From assembly GCA_964475385.1 (NCBI GenBank), contig CAYYWV010000005.1:1-41855 (forward strand): DNA of 41,855 nt. Reading direction: 5' to 3'. The stretch's first letter is position 1. The number at the start of each line of letters is the position of its first letter. The stretch comes from CAYYWV01 sp964475385 (GTDB taxonomy: Bacteria; Pseudomonadota; Alphaproteobacteria; JAAXGF01). This document shows positions 7,873 through 19,239 of the stretch, piece by piece. Below the pieces are notes generated by a model. That model searched no databases and had not been told where the DNA came from. It worked only from the letters and a program-made list of their open reading frames with translations. The position numbers were made by a program, and so were the translations under genes.

Positions 7873-8455
7873 GATCCGGCTTTCCTCGCTCTGCGTGTAC
7901 TGCGGCGCGGCCACGGGCGACGATCCGGCCCATCGAGCCGTCGCCGAAGCGTTCGGGCATGCGCTCGGCGCGCGCGGCGTGCGCCTCGTCTATGGCGGCG
8001 GCCGCGTCGGCCTGATGGGCGTTCTCGCCGATGCGGCAATCGCCGCAGGCGGCAGTGTAACCGGAATCATCCCCCGCCATCTATACCGCCGCGAGGCCGC
8101 CCACGGCGCGGTGGACGAACTGATCGTCGTCGACAGCATGCATGCGCGCAAAAGCCGCATGTTCGCGCTCGCCGACGCCTTCGTCGCGCTGCCGGGCGGG
8201 CTCGGGACGCTTGATGAAACCATCGAGGTCATCACCTGGCGCCAGCTCGGCCTTCACGACAAGCCGATCGTGATCCTGGACGCGAACGGCTACTGGAAAC
8301 CGCTGATCGCGCTTGTCGAGCACGCCATCGCGGCCGGCTTCGCCCGCGCCGAGGCGCGGCGCTTGTTCGCCGTGGTCAGTCGGGTCGAGGATGTCTTCGC
8401 GGCGATCGCCGCGGCCGAATCCCCGCGCGTCTCGGACGACCGACGCCGGTTCTGA
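7871..8455 (+). CDS. LOG family protein (cytokinin riboside 5'-monophosphate phosphoribohydrolase-like)
   Basis: A 194-residue Rossmann-like protein of the LOG/TIGR00730 family. Members hydrolyse the N-glycosidic bond of nucleoside 5'-monophosphates; in bacteria the physiological substrate is often unclear. The diagnostic motifs are present: VYGGGRVGLMG (40-50), SMHARK (89-94) and the catalytic PGGLGTLDE (108-116). ATG at 7871 is preferred over a TTG at 7856 because GGAGGG lies five bases before it. That start overlaps the divergent secreted-protein start, leaving no intergenic space, so each gene's ribosome-binding site lies in the other's coding sequence. Confidence 0.93.
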   Translation: MIRLSSLCVYCGAATGDDPAHRAVAEAFGHALGARGVRLVYGGGRVGLMGVLADAAIAAGGSVTGIIPRHLYRREAAHGAVDELIVVDSMHARKSRMFALADAFVALPGGLGTLDETIEVITWRQLGLHDKPIVILDANGYWKPLIALVEHAIAAGFARAEARRLFAVVSRVEDVFAAIAAAESPRVSDDRRRF

Positions 8456-8579
8456 GCCAAGCCCGCGGCGGACAGGGCGAATGGACCCGGACGCCTTTGC
8501 ACCCGCGCGACGCGATGATATTGTGCGCCGCACCAATAGGCCCGGCACCATCCACGTGACCAGTCAAGGAGACCCGCCC

Positions 8580-9803
8580 ATGGCAAAGATCAAGGTCGCG
8601 AACCCCATCGTCGAGATGGACGGCGACGAGATGACCCGCATCATCTGGGCGTTCATCAAGGAACGGCTCATCCTGCCCTATCTCGACATCGAGCTTCGTT
8701 ATTACGACCTCGGGATCGAAAACCGCGACGCGACCGACGATCAGGTCACGGTCGATGCGGCCAACGCCATCAAGGAGGTCGGCGTCGGCGTCAAATGCGC
8801 GACGATTACGCCCGACGAAGCGCGGGTGAAGGAGTTCAACCTCAAGAAGATGTGGCGCTCGCCCAACGGGACGATCCGCAACATCCTGGGCGGCACCGTG
8901 TTCCGCGAGCCGATCCTGTGCCGCAACATTCCGCGCCTGGTGCCGGGCTGGACCCAGCCGATCGTGATCGCCCGCCACGCCTTCGCCGACCAGTACCGGG
9001 CGACCGATTTCCGCGTGCCCGGCCCGGGTCGGCTGACCATGCGCTTCGAGCCCGAAGACGGCGGCGCGCCGATCGAGCGCGAGGTCTTCGCCTTCCCCGG
9101 CTCGGGCATCGCCATGGGCATGTACAACCTCGACGACTCGATCCGCGGCTTCGCGCAGGCGAGCTTCAACTACGCGCTCGACCGCGGCTGGCCGGTCTAC
9201 CTCTCGACCAAGAACACCATCCTCAAGGCCTACGACGGGCGCTTCAAGGATCTGTTCCAGGAGGTCTTCGACGCCGAGTTCGCCGACCGCTTCGCCGAGA
9301 AGGGGCTCGCTTACGAGCACCGGCTGATCGACGATATGGTCGCCTGCGCGCTCAAGTGGAACGGCGGGTTCGTCTGGGCGTGCAAGAATTACGACGGCGA
9401 CGTGCAGTCGGACATCGTCGCCCAGGGCTTCGGCTCGCTCGGCCTGATGACCTCGGTGCTGATGAGCCCCGACGGCCGCACGGTCGAGGCCGAGGCCGCC
9501 CACGGCACGGTGACGCGGCACTACCGCGAGCACCAGAAGGGCAACGAGACCTCGACCAACCCGATCGCCTCGATCTTCGCCTGGACCCGGGGCCTCGCCC
9601 ATCGCGCCAAGCTCGACGGCACGCCTGAGGTGGCGCGCTTCGCCGAGACCCTCGAGCGGGTCTGCGTCGAGACCGTCGAGGCGGGCTACATGACCAAGGA
9701 TCTCGCGTTGCTGATCGGCAAGGACCAGAAATGGCTGACCACGCGCGAGTTCCTCGACAAGCTCGACGAAGGGCTCAAGGCGGCGATGGCCGCCTGGGCC
9801 TGA
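8580..9803 (+). CDS. icd: NADP-dependent isocitrate dehydrogenase
   Basis: Oxidative decarboxylation of isocitrate to 2-oxoglutarate in the TCA cycle. The 407-residue protein is of the eukaryote-like dimeric type found in alphaproteobacteria rather than the E. coli type. Recognisable parts are the opening KIKVANPIVEMDGDEMTRIIW, the substrate loop KMWRSPNGTIRN, STKNTILKAYDG, the metal-binding LIDDMVACALKWNGGF and YDGDVQSDIVAQGFGSLGLMTS, and the NADP-binding AEAAHGTVTRHYR. The ATG at 8580 is preceded by AAGGAGA with good spacing. It appears to stand alone, with a 124-base upstream region and a convergent hairpin after it. Confidence 0.97.
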   Translation: MAKIKVANPIVEMDGDEMTRIIWAFIKERLILPYLDIELRYYDLGIENRDATDDQVTVDAANAIKEVGVGVKCATITPDEARVKEFNLKKMWRSPNGTIRNILGGTVFREPILCRNIPRLVPGWTQPIVIARHAFADQYRATDFRVPGPGRLTMRFEPEDGGAPIEREVFAFPGSGIAMGMYNLDDSIRGFAQASFNYALDRGWPVYLSTKNTILKAYDGRFKDLFQEVFDAEFADRFAEKGLAYEHRLIDDMVACALKWNGGFVWACKNYDGDVQSDIVAQGFGSLGLMTSVLMSPDGRTVEAEAAHGTVTRHYREHQKGNETSTNPIASIFAWTRGLAHRAKLDGTPEVARFAETLERVCVETVEAGYMTKDLALLIGKDQKWLTTREFLDKLDEGLKAAMAAWA

Positions 9804-9808
9804 GCGCG

Positions 9809-9831
9809 CGCCGCTTGAGCTAAGAGCGGCG
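9809..9831. terminator. Possible hairpin between convergent icd and alaS
   Basis: A seven-base-pair stem (CGCCGCT with AGCGGCG) and nine-base loop lie in the 47-base space between the two convergent stops. There is no T-run on either strand, so function as a terminator is uncertain. Confidence 0.35.
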
Positions 9832-9850
9832 GGCGGGGTCGGCCGCGCGC

Positions 9851-12505
<2,655 letters not shown>

Positions 12506-12711
12506 GGCGATCGATCCGGCAAAAAGCGCCAAACACACCCCTCCCGGCTCGCGCAGCGGCCGCCGTCGCGAGGCCCGAGAGCGGCGCGGGCTCCCAGGCA
12601 TCGCTATTTAGAGCATATCCGGGTTCGAGGAAACCACTCTGCCGGAGACACCCCCCGCCTTGCCCCGGGGGCCGGCCCGGCCGCGCCGCTCCGGCCCGCC
12701 GTCGAGGCCGA

Positions 12712-13785
12712 TCAGCCTTCGACGGCCTGGGAGGGCGGCGGCCCGGTCAGGCTCGCCTCGGCGACGAGGCCTGCGTTCTCGCGAATCCGCGCCTCGATGG
12801 CGTCGGCGATGTCGGGGTTGTCCTTGAGAAACTGCTTGGCGTTCTCGCGCCCCTGGCCGATCCGCTGGCTGTCGTAAGAGTACCAGGAGCCCGACTTCTC
12901 GACGACGCCGGCCTTGACCCCGAGGTCGAGAAGCTCGCCCGCCTTCGAGATTCCTTCGCCGTACATAATGTCGAACTCGACCGTCTTGAACGGCGGGGCC
13001 ATCTTGTTCTTGACCACCTTGACCCGGGTCTGGTTGCCGACGATCTCGTCGCGGTCCTTGATCGCGCCGATGCGGCGGATGTCGAGCCGCACCGAGGCGT
13101 AGAACTTGAGCGCGTTGCCCCCGGTCGTGGTCTCGGGGTTGCCGAACATCACCCCGATCTTCATGCGGATCTGGTTGATGAAGATGACCAGGCAACGGGA
13201 GCGCGCGATCGACGAGGTGAGCTTGCGGAGCGCCTGGCTCATCAACCGCGCCTGAAGTCCGACATGGGCGTCCCCCATCTCGCCCTCGAGCTCGGCGCGC
13301 GGCACGAGCGCGGCGACGCTATCGATCACGAGGACGTCGATCGCCCCCGACCGCACCAGGGTATCGGCGATCTCGAGCGCCTGTTCGCCGGCGTCGGGCT
13401 GCGAGATCAGAAGCTCGCCCACGTCCACGCCGAGCTTCTGCGCGTAGGACGGATCGAGCGCATGCTCGGCGTCAATGAAGGCGCAGGCGCCGCCTTCGCG
13501 CTGGGCCTCGGCCACGGCGTGCAGCGCCAGCGTCGTCTTGCCCGAGCTTTCGGGGCCGTAGATCTCGACGATCCGTCCCCGCGGCAACCCCCCGATCCCG
13601 AGCGCGATGTCAAGCCCGAGAGAGCCGGTTGGAATGGCCTCGACCTCGACCACGCTGTCGCGCTGGCCGAGCTTCATCACCGAGCCCTTGCCGAACGCGC
13701 GCTCGATCTGGCTGAGCGCTGCGTCGAGTGCCTTCTGCTTGTCCATGTTCCCTTTCTCGACCAGGCGAAGCGGCGCCTCTGTCAT
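12712..13785 (-). CDS. recA: Recombinase RecA
   Basis: ATP-dependent strand-exchange protein that also triggers LexA self-cleavage. The 357-residue sequence has Walker A GPESSGKT (77-84), VLVIDSVAALVPRAELEGEMGD with Walker B, loop L1 and the QIRMKIGVMFGNPETTTGGNALKFY L2 region. Its C-terminal tail is rich in Glu, Pro and Gly, as is usual. The start at 13785 (MTEAPLR) is chosen because AAGGGAGA lies seven bases upstream; a downstream ATG at 13746 would remove 13 residues. The upstream region is AT-rich compared with the rest of the window and holds a perfect SOS box. Confidence 0.97.
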   Translation of the reverse strand: MTEAPLRLVEKGNMDKQKALDAALSQIERAFGKGSVMKLGQRDSVVEVEAIPTGSLGLDIALGIGGLPRGRIVEIYGPESSGKTTLALHAVAEAQREGGACAFIDAEHALDPSYAQKLGVDVGELLISQPDAGEQALEIADTLVRSGAIDVLVIDSVAALVPRAELEGEMGDAHVGLQARLMSQALRKLTSSIARSRCLVIFINQIRMKIGVMFGNPETTTGGNALKFYASVRLDIRRIGAIKDRDEIVGNQTRVKVVKNKMAPPFKTVEFDIMYGEGISKAGELLDLGVKAGVVEKSGSWYSYDSQRIGQGRENAKQFLKDNPDIADAIEARIRENAGLVAEASLTGPPPSQAVEG

Positions 13786-13836
13786 GATCGTCTCCCTTAT
13801 CCCACAGCCCCTACGGCAATGCAATCGCCCCTAAAT

Positions 13837-13851
13837 GTACATGTTTTGTTC
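13837..13851. promoter_or_regulatory. Imperfect second SOS box upstream of recA
   Basis: GTAC-N7-GTTC, one mismatch from the alphaproteobacterial LexA site GTTC-N7-GTTC. It is 52 bases upstream of the recA start, between that start and the perfect box. Confidence 0.4.
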
Positions 13852-13903
13852 ACAAATGCAAGGTCTTTTTACGGTATTGATTTTATAGACAAAATCTAGA
13901 CAA

Positions 13904-13918
13904 GTTCGGGCAATGTTC
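13904..13918. promoter_or_regulatory. SOS (LexA) box of recA
   Basis: GTTC, seven bases (GGGCAAT), GTTC: a perfect match to the direct-repeat LexA site known from alphaproteobacteria. It is about 120 bases upstream of recA. A TATAAAAT stretch lies just downstream of it in the recA direction and may be part of the promoter. The cckA stop is about 46 bases away, so the box belongs to recA. Confidence 0.8.
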
Positions 13919-13964
13919 GCGCCTCGCGATGCGCTGGCGCGCATTCGTCCCCGGCAGGCTGCGA

Positions 13965-16151
13965 TCAGCCCGCGCCCGCCTTCAGCGTCTCCTTCACCTT
14001 GGCGGCGAGCTGGGTGAGGCTGAACGGTTTGGGCAGAAAGTCCACGTCCTCTGCGCCGTCCAGCTTCTCGGCGAAGCTTTCCTCGGCGTAGCCGGAGATG
14101 AAGATGACCTTGAGGCTGGGCCGCATGGCGCGCACTTCTTCGACGAGCCGGGGGCCGTCCATCTGGGGCATGACCACGTCGGTGATCAGAAGGTCGATGG
14201 CGCCGTCGTGGGATTTAAGCACTTCGAGCGCCGCCTCGCCCGAATCGGCTTCGAGCACCGTGTAGCCTTTGCCCCGCAGCGCCCGGGCCCCGAACACGCG
14301 CACGCTGTCTTCGTCCTCGACCAGCAGGATCGTGCCTTTCCCGGTGAGATCGCGCGCCGGCGCGCGTCGCGTTCCGCCTTGGGCCGCCTCGATCTCTTCG
14401 GCGCTCGGCTGGTGACGGGGCAGGAAGATGCTGAACCGCGCGCCTTGGCCAGGTTCGCTATCGACGAAGATGTAGCCGCCGGTCTGCTTGATGATGCCGT
14501 AGACGGTCGACAGCCCGAGCCCGGTGCCCGCGCCCACCTCTTTGGTCGTGAAGAAAGGATCGAAGATCTTGCCCAGGTTCTCCTTGGGGATTCCGACCCC
14601 AGTATCGCTGATCTCGATCAGCACATACTCGCCGGGCGGCAGCAGGTCGGGTCCGACAGAGGCGGTTTCGGACGACGTTACGTTGGCGGTGCGGATCGTG
14701 AGCACGCCGCCGTCGGGCATGGCGTCGCGGGCGTTGACCGCAAGGTTGATGATGACCTGCTCGATTTGCCCTTGGTCGGCCTTAACGCTGCCGAGATCGC
14801 GGGCGTGGATCAGCTTGAGCTCGATGTTAGCCCCGATCAGGCGGCGCAGGAGGTTGGAGAGCTCGGCGAGCACATCGGTCAGCACCAGAACCCGGGGCTG
14901 CAAGGTCTGGCGTCGCGAAAACGCGAGGAGCTGGCGCACCAGCCCGGCCGCGCGATTGACGTTCTGCTTGATCTGCATGATGTCGCCGAACGACGGATCG
15001 CCCGCCTGATGGCGCATCAGAAGAAGATCGCAAAACCCCATCATCGCGGTCAGCAGGTTGTTGAAATCATGCGCGATGCCGCCGGCGAGCTGGCCCACCG
15101 CCTGCATCTTCTGGGATTGGAAGAACTGGGCCTCGAGGCTTTTCTGCTCGGTCACGTCGATGAGGTGCACGATAATTCCGGCCACCGCGCCGTCTTCGCC
15201 TTCGAGGGGGTGCGCGTAAAGCGTCGCGATCGCCTCGCGCGGCCGGTCGAGCCGGACCTCGATCGGGCTCGCGCCGTCGGAGCCGCGGGTGGTCGAGGAA
15301 AGCCGCTCGGCGAGCGCGTCGCGGTCGCGCGGGGCAACCAGATCGATCAGCGGTTCGCCGATCGGATCGGTCCCGGGTTCGCCGATCATGGCGCGGAAGC
15401 TTTGGTTGCACTCGACCACTCTGCCGTCGAGGCCGATCAACGCAATCCCGATGGGAGCGGCGTCGAAGTAGCGGGCCTGGCGAAGCTCGGCTTCGGAGGT
15501 GGTCGAGGACGGCGCGCCCTGCGCGCCGTCGACCAGAACCAGACGCGTGAAAGAAGCGCCGTCAGGCGCGCGGCCCGGGCTTTGATAGCCGATGCGCTCG
15601 AGCCGCTCGCCCGAACGGCTGCGGAGCACGACGCGTCCGACCGTGATCTCCGCCTCTGGCGCAAACGACGGCGGCGCATCCTCGGGATCGAGGAAATCGT
15701 CGATTCGCGCGCCTTCCGCGGAAAGGGTCGCGGCCTCGGCCCCGAGCCAGCGGGCGAGCGTCGCATTGGCGTAGCGGAGAGTGCCGTCGGCGTCGAGCGC
15801 GCAGACCCCGACCGGCAGGCCATCGATAAACCGCGCGAGCCGGTCGCGTTCGGCGCGGAGCGCATCGGCCTTTTCGGTCGCCGCAGCGGCGCGAGCCTCG
15901 GCTTCGGCGCAAGCGCGCATGGCGGCGGCGGCGCGCGCATCGACCCGGTTGAGCGCGACCATGGCAAGGGCGCCCGCAAAGACCATGAACAGCGCCGCCG
16001 GGGTCGCCACCTGGTCGGCGCCGCTTGCGCGCAGGCCAAAAAAGACGGCGAGGGCGGCGAGGGCGAACGCCGCTCCCGGCGCCCAGGCGAGCCTCCGCGA
16101 TGCGCGCGACGGCGTTGCGGGAGTGTCCGTCAGCTCGACCGGGGAGTCCAT
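13965..16151 (-). CDS. cckA: Hybrid sensor histidine kinase, CckA-type
   Basis: A 728-residue inner-membrane hybrid kinase. Two N-terminal membrane helices (24-41, 52-68) are followed by two PAS domains (about 103-208 and 226-340, the second ending in HLIDVTEQK). The dimerisation and phosphoacceptor box is GQLAGGIAHDFNNLL, with H361. A HATPase domain follows (NLAVNARDAMPDGG, DTGVGIPKENLGKIFDPFFTTK, GTGLGLSTVYGI). The C-terminal receiver has phosphoacceptor D658 in TDVVMPQMDG. This order and H-box are those of CckA, which in Caulobacter and relatives phosphorylates ChpT and then CtrA and so controls flagellar class II genes. It is 35 bases downstream of flhB, on the same strand, suggesting cotranscription with the export genes. 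The assignment rests on architecture. Confidence 0.88.
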   Translation of the reverse strand: MDSPVELTDTPATPSRASRRLAWAPGAAFALAALAVFFGLRASGADQVATPAALFMVFAGALAMVALNRVDARAAAAMRACAEAEARAAAATEKADALRAERDRLARFIDGLPVGVCALDADGTLRYANATLARWLGAEAATLSAEGARIDDFLDPEDAPPSFAPEAEITVGRVVLRSRSGERLERIGYQSPGRAPDGASFTRLVLVDGAQGAPSSTTSEAELRQARYFDAAPIGIALIGLDGRVVECNQSFRAMIGEPGTDPIGEPLIDLVAPRDRDALAERLSSTTRGSDGASPIEVRLDRPREAIATLYAHPLEGEDGAVAGIIVHLIDVTEQKSLEAQFFQSQKMQAVGQLAGGIAHDFNNLLTAMMGFCDLLLMRHQAGDPSFGDIMQIKQNVNRAAGLVRQLLAFSRRQTLQPRVLVLTDVLAELSNLLRRLIGANIELKLIHARDLGSVKADQGQIEQVIINLAVNARDAMPDGGVLTIRTANVTSSETASVGPDLLPPGEYVLIEISDTGVGIPKENLGKIFDPFFTTKEVGAGTGLGLSTVYGIIKQTGGYIFVDSEPGQGARFSIFLPRHQPSAEEIEAAQGGTRRAPARDLTGKGTILLVEDEDSVRVFGARALRGKGYTVLEADSGEAALEVLKSHDGAIDLLITDVVMPQMDGPRLVEEVRAMRPSLKVIFISGYAEESFAEKLDGAEDVDFLPKPFSLTQLAAKVKETLKAGAG

Positions 16152-16186
16152 AAGGGCTTTATTCCGCGAAGGCTTCGTTCCCGCCC

Positions 16187-17272
16187 CTACCGGGCGCGTC
16201 GCCGGGGCATTTTGCGTTTCAGTTTCCAAACGTAGCTTATCACCTCGGCGACGACCTTGTAAAAAGTCTCGGGGATCTCCTGGTCGATCTCGACGCCGCC
16301 GTAGAGCGCGCGAGCAAGGGGCGGGTTCTCGACGATGGGCACGTCGTTGTCCTCGGCCACCTTGCGGATGCGCAGCGCGACCGCGTCCACGCCCTTGGCG
16401 ACGAGCCGCGGGGCCTCCATCTTGTCGGGGTCGTACTTGAGCGCAGTCGCGTAATGGGTCGGGTTGGTGATGACCACATCGGCCTCGGGCACCGCCGCCA
16501 TCATGCGCTTCCGCGCGCGCTCCATGCGAAGCTGGCGCAGCCGCGCCTTGATCATCGGATCGCCTTCCGATTGGCGCAGCTCGTCCTTGATCTCTTGCTT
16601 CGACATCCGCATTTCCTTGCGGAACTCGAACACCTGATAGAGGAAGTCGAGACCCGCGATCACCGTGACCACGGCGACCACGCCGCCGAGCATGCGGAGC
16701 GTAAGCCGCCATAGGAGATCGACCGCTTGCGCCAGATCGAGCGCGGGCGAAGCGCTGATCCGACCGAGCTCGGGAATCATCACCAGGGCGGCGACCACGC
16801 CGACGATCGCGAACTTGAGCACGCCCTTGGCGAACTCGACCAGCGAGCGCGCCGAGAACAAGCGCTCGAATCCCTTGACGAGCGAGATGTTCTCAAGCTT
16901 GGGCTTGATCTTCTCGACCGAAGCGACGGGGCCGTGCTGAACCAATGCCGAGCCGACCGCAGCCGCGGTGAGAAGCCCGGCCACCGGCAAGAGCGCGACC
17001 ACGGCCCGCCCGAATATCCCGGCCATCATCGCGCCCAGCGCCGGCGTGCCCGCGCGGGTCGTCGCGAGCTGGTCGAAGGCGATCGCGAGCGCGTTCGCGA
17101 TTTCGCGCGTTACCGAAGGCCCGACGGCGAGGATGGCGATGGTCCCGGCGAGAATCATGAACCAATGGTTGACCTCGCGCGAGGTGACGACCTGCCCCTT
17201 CTCGCGCGCGTCGCGGAGACGCTTTTGGGTCGGCTCTTCCGTCTTTTGCGAGCGATCCTCGCCTTCCGCCAT
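16187..17272 (-). CDS. flhB: Flagellar type III export switch protein FlhB
   Basis: Inner-membrane component of the flagellar export gate that switches substrate class after hook completion. The 361 residues include the conserved opening SQKTEEPTQKRLRDAREKGQV, four hydrophobic helices between about 30 and 215, and the cytoplasmic tail. The autocleavage site N270-P271-T272-H273 is intact, followed by YATALKYDPDKMEAPRLVAKG. The end VAEVISYVWKLK is typical. It begins three bases after fliR, so they are one transcription unit. A separate small gene at 20614 encodes only the tail-type domain without the cleavage motif. Confidence 0.97.
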   Translation of the reverse strand: MAEGEDRSQKTEEPTQKRLRDAREKGQVVTSREVNHWFMILAGTIAILAVGPSVTREIANALAIAFDQLATTRAGTPALGAMMAGIFGRAVVALLPVAGLLTAAAVGSALVQHGPVASVEKIKPKLENISLVKGFERLFSARSLVEFAKGVLKFAIVGVVAALVMIPELGRISASPALDLAQAVDLLWRLTLRMLGGVVAVVTVIAGLDFLYQVFEFRKEMRMSKQEIKDELRQSEGDPMIKARLRQLRMERARKRMMAAVPEADVVITNPTHYATALKYDPDKMEAPRLVAKGVDAVALRIRKVAEDNDVPIVENPPLARALYGGVEIDQEIPETFYKVVAEVISYVWKLKRKMPRRRAR

Positions 17273-17275
17273 CGC

Positions 17276-18040
17276 CTAGCCGCCTCCGGGAAGCTGAGCC
17301 ACGCCCGCTTCGAAGTAGTCGAGATACCAGTACATCATGCCCGAGAACGAGATCATCAGAACCCAGAAGCCGAGCATGATTTGAAGCGGCACGGCGACGA
17401 AAAACACCTGAATCTGGGGCATCAGCCGACCGAGAAGCCCAAGCCCGATGGTGAACAGAAGCCCGACCAGAAGCACTGGCATGGCGACCTGGAGAGCGAC
17501 CACGAAGGCGCCGGTGATGACCTCGATCGCTTGCTCCGCGAAATCGCCGACCGGCGGCAGCCCCCCCGGCGGCAGGGCGTCGTACGAGCCCACCAGCGCC
17601 CGAATCAAAAGGTGGTGGAGGTTGCTCGCGAACAGGAGCGTCAGCCCGCCAAGCGTGAAGAGCCGGCTGAGCATGACCCCCTGCTCGCTCTGGGTCGGCG
17701 CGAAGGCGACCGCTGCGCCGAGCCCCGATTGGTAGGCGACCGCGAAGCTCGCAAGGTGCAACGCGTTCAACATCAGCCGCGCAAGGCCGCCGATGAACAG
17801 ACCGACCGCGATCTCGCCGCCGAGCACAATAGCGAGCGCGAGCGGACTTGCCGGCTCGGCCGGCAGCAGAGGCTCGGCGATCGGGGTGACCAGAAGGCTG
17901 AGCGCGAGCGCGAGCGCGAGCCGGGTTCGAGAAGGGACGAACACGTCGCCGAACGGCGGCAGCAGCATCAGCGCGGCGCCGAGACGGGCGAAGACCACCA
18001 GAAAGGCGAACAGGTTCGCGTTGAGGATCTCGGCGAGCAT
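17276..18040 (-). CDS. fliR: Flagellar export gate protein FliR
   Basis: Hydrophobic 254-residue inner-membrane protein that forms the export gate core with FliP and FliQ. Features are the N-terminal FARLGAALMLLPPFGDVFVPSRTRLALALALSLLVTP, the middle EIAVGLFIGGLARLMLNALHLASFAVAYQSGL and several further membrane helices (LLVGLLFTIGLGLLGRLMPQIQVFFVAVPLQIMLG). Order fliQ-fliR-flhB is the standard one. It lies 33 bases after fliQ. Confidence 0.97.
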   Translation of the reverse strand: MLAEILNANLFAFLVVFARLGAALMLLPPFGDVFVPSRTRLALALALSLLVTPIAEPLLPAEPASPLALAIVLGGEIAVGLFIGGLARLMLNALHLASFAVAYQSGLGAAVAFAPTQSEQGVMLSRLFTLGGLTLLFASNLHHLLIRALVGSYDALPPGGLPPVGDFAEQAIEVITGAFVVALQVAMPVLLVGLLFTIGLGLLGRLMPQIQVFFVAVPLQIMLGFWVLMISFSGMMYWYLDYFEAGVAQLPGGG

Positions 18041-18073
18041 GGGCTAGGCCACCATCCCTTGGCCAAGCGCGGC

Positions 18074-18340
18074 CTAACCGATGCCGGCGACTCGGTCGAA
18101 GATCTCTCGGCCGAAGTTGAGCAGGCTCCCCATCATGAACGGCAGGAACACGATCAGCGCGAGCGCGGTGGTCACGATCTTGGGCACGAAGGAGAGCGTG
18201 AGCTCCTGCATCTGGGTCAGCGCCTGGAACAGCGCGATCACGAGGCCCGAGAGCAACGCGACGGCCAGCAGCGGCCCTCCGACCTTGAGCAAGGTGAAAA
18301 TGGCCTCGTTGCCGACCTCGATAACGTCAGCGGGGGTCAT
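18074..18340 (-). CDS. fliQ: Flagellar export gate protein FliQ
   Basis: An 88-residue protein with two membrane helices (about 15-38 and 52-75) and the family words VGGPLLAVALLSGLVIALFQA, TQMQELTLSFVPKI. It is a small structural subunit of the FliPQR export gate. It sits between fliE and fliR on the same strand with short spacers, in a run flgB-flgC-fliE-fliQ-fliR-flhB. Confidence 0.97.
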   Translation of the reverse strand: MTPADVIEVGNEAIFTLLKVGGPLLAVALLSGLVIALFQALTQMQELTLSFVPKIVTTALALIVFLPFMMGSLLNFGREIFDRVAGIG

Positions 18341-18372
18341 GCGGATTCTCCGCGCAAGGCGAACGCGGCGCT

Positions 18373-18687
18373 CTAGATCGGCATCCGCATGATTTCCTGA
18401 TAGGCCTGGATCACCCGATCCCGAATGGCCACAACCGTTTGCAACGTAACTTCGGCATTGGTCACGGCGGTCACGACCTCGTTGAGATCGGCCTGATTGG
18501 CGACCGCTTGAAGCGCGACGCCCTCGCTCTTGCGGCCGGCTTCGACCGCATCGCCGAGCGCGTTCTTGACGAGATCGGAAAACCCCGGCCCCTTGGGCTC
18601 GGCGACGGCGGCCGCGTCCGGACCGTTCAGCGCGCGGGTGGCGGCCTCGCGATAGGCGGCGATGGCGTTGGCGAAGTTCACGGTCAT
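18373..18687 (-). CDS. fliE: Flagellar hook-basal body protein FliE
   Basis: A 104-residue adapter between the MS ring and rod, exported first by the flagellar type III system. Conserved parts are FSDLVKNALGDAV and the C-terminal TAVTNAEVTLQTVVAIRDRVIQAYQEIMRMPI. The terminal RMPI is the family's usual end (M-P-I/V). It follows flgC with 90 bases between, and precedes fliQ by 32 bases. Confidence 0.96.
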   Translation of the reverse strand: MTVNFANAIAAYREAATRALNGPDAAAVAEPKGPGFSDLVKNALGDAVEAGRKSEGVALQAVANQADLNEVVTAVTNAEVTLQTVVAIRDRVIQAYQEIMRMPI

Positions 18688-18777
18688 ACGGTTACGCTCC
18701 CTGGCTGGCTCCGGAGGGGCGCGGGCCGTGCAGCGGCGCCCGCCGGAGGCTGTGGTCGGCTATGGGGACGGACGCGT

Positions 18778-19188
18778 TCAGCGCTCCAGAAGCCCGATCG
18801 TCTGTTGAACGATCGACCGCGAAGCCTCGATCACGCTTAGATTCGCTTCGTAGCTGCGCAGCGCCTCGCGCATGTCGGTCATCTCGATCAAGCTGTTGAC
18901 GTTGGGCGTCAGCACATAGCCGTCGGCGTCGGCCGCCGGATGGCCGGGGTCGTAGCGCTTGCCGAAGGGCGAGGAGTCCACTCGCACCCCGGCCACCGTA
19001 ACCTTGCGAATGCCGAGATCGCGATCGAGCACGTTGGCGAAGGTCACCACCTTGCGCCGGTAAGGCGCGCCGCCCGGCGCTTGGGCGGTGGTGCCCGCGT
19101 TGGCGATGTTCTCGGCGATCACGCGCAACCGCGTGCTCTGGGCGCGCAGCCCGGCGGCGGAAATCTGGAAGGTCTTGACCAGGTCCAT
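18778..19188 (-). CDS. flgC: Flagellar proximal rod protein FlgC
   Basis: A 136-residue rod subunit of the periplasm. The N-terminal rod/hook motif appears as LRVIAENIANAGTT (related to the ANNIANxxT motif). The C-terminal coiled helix is EMTDMREALRSYEANLSVIEASRSIVQQTIGLL. The middle PYRRKVVTF is typical of FlgC. It is 51 bases after flgB and in the same unit. Confidence 0.96.
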   Translation of the reverse strand: MDLVKTFQISAAGLRAQSTRLRVIAENIANAGTTAQAPGGAPYRRKVVTFANVLDRDLGIRKVTVAGVRVDSSPFGKRYDPGHPAADADGYVLTPNVNSLIEMTDMREALRSYEANLSVIEASRSIVQQTIGLLER

Positions 19189-19239
19189 CCGGCAATCCTT
19201 TCGACGTCACCTGCCGGCGCGCGGCTTATGCCCGCGCCG

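Noticed and set aside
12606..12640. GAGCATATCCGGGTTCGA-type word between recA and alaS
   Set aside because: Recalls a dispersed alphaproteobacterial repeat, but without a clear palindrome or second copy in the window it cannot be supported.
13929..16235. Long plus-strand open frame opposite cckA
   Set aside because: Mirror of the CckA reading frame with no recognisable domain; same GC effect.
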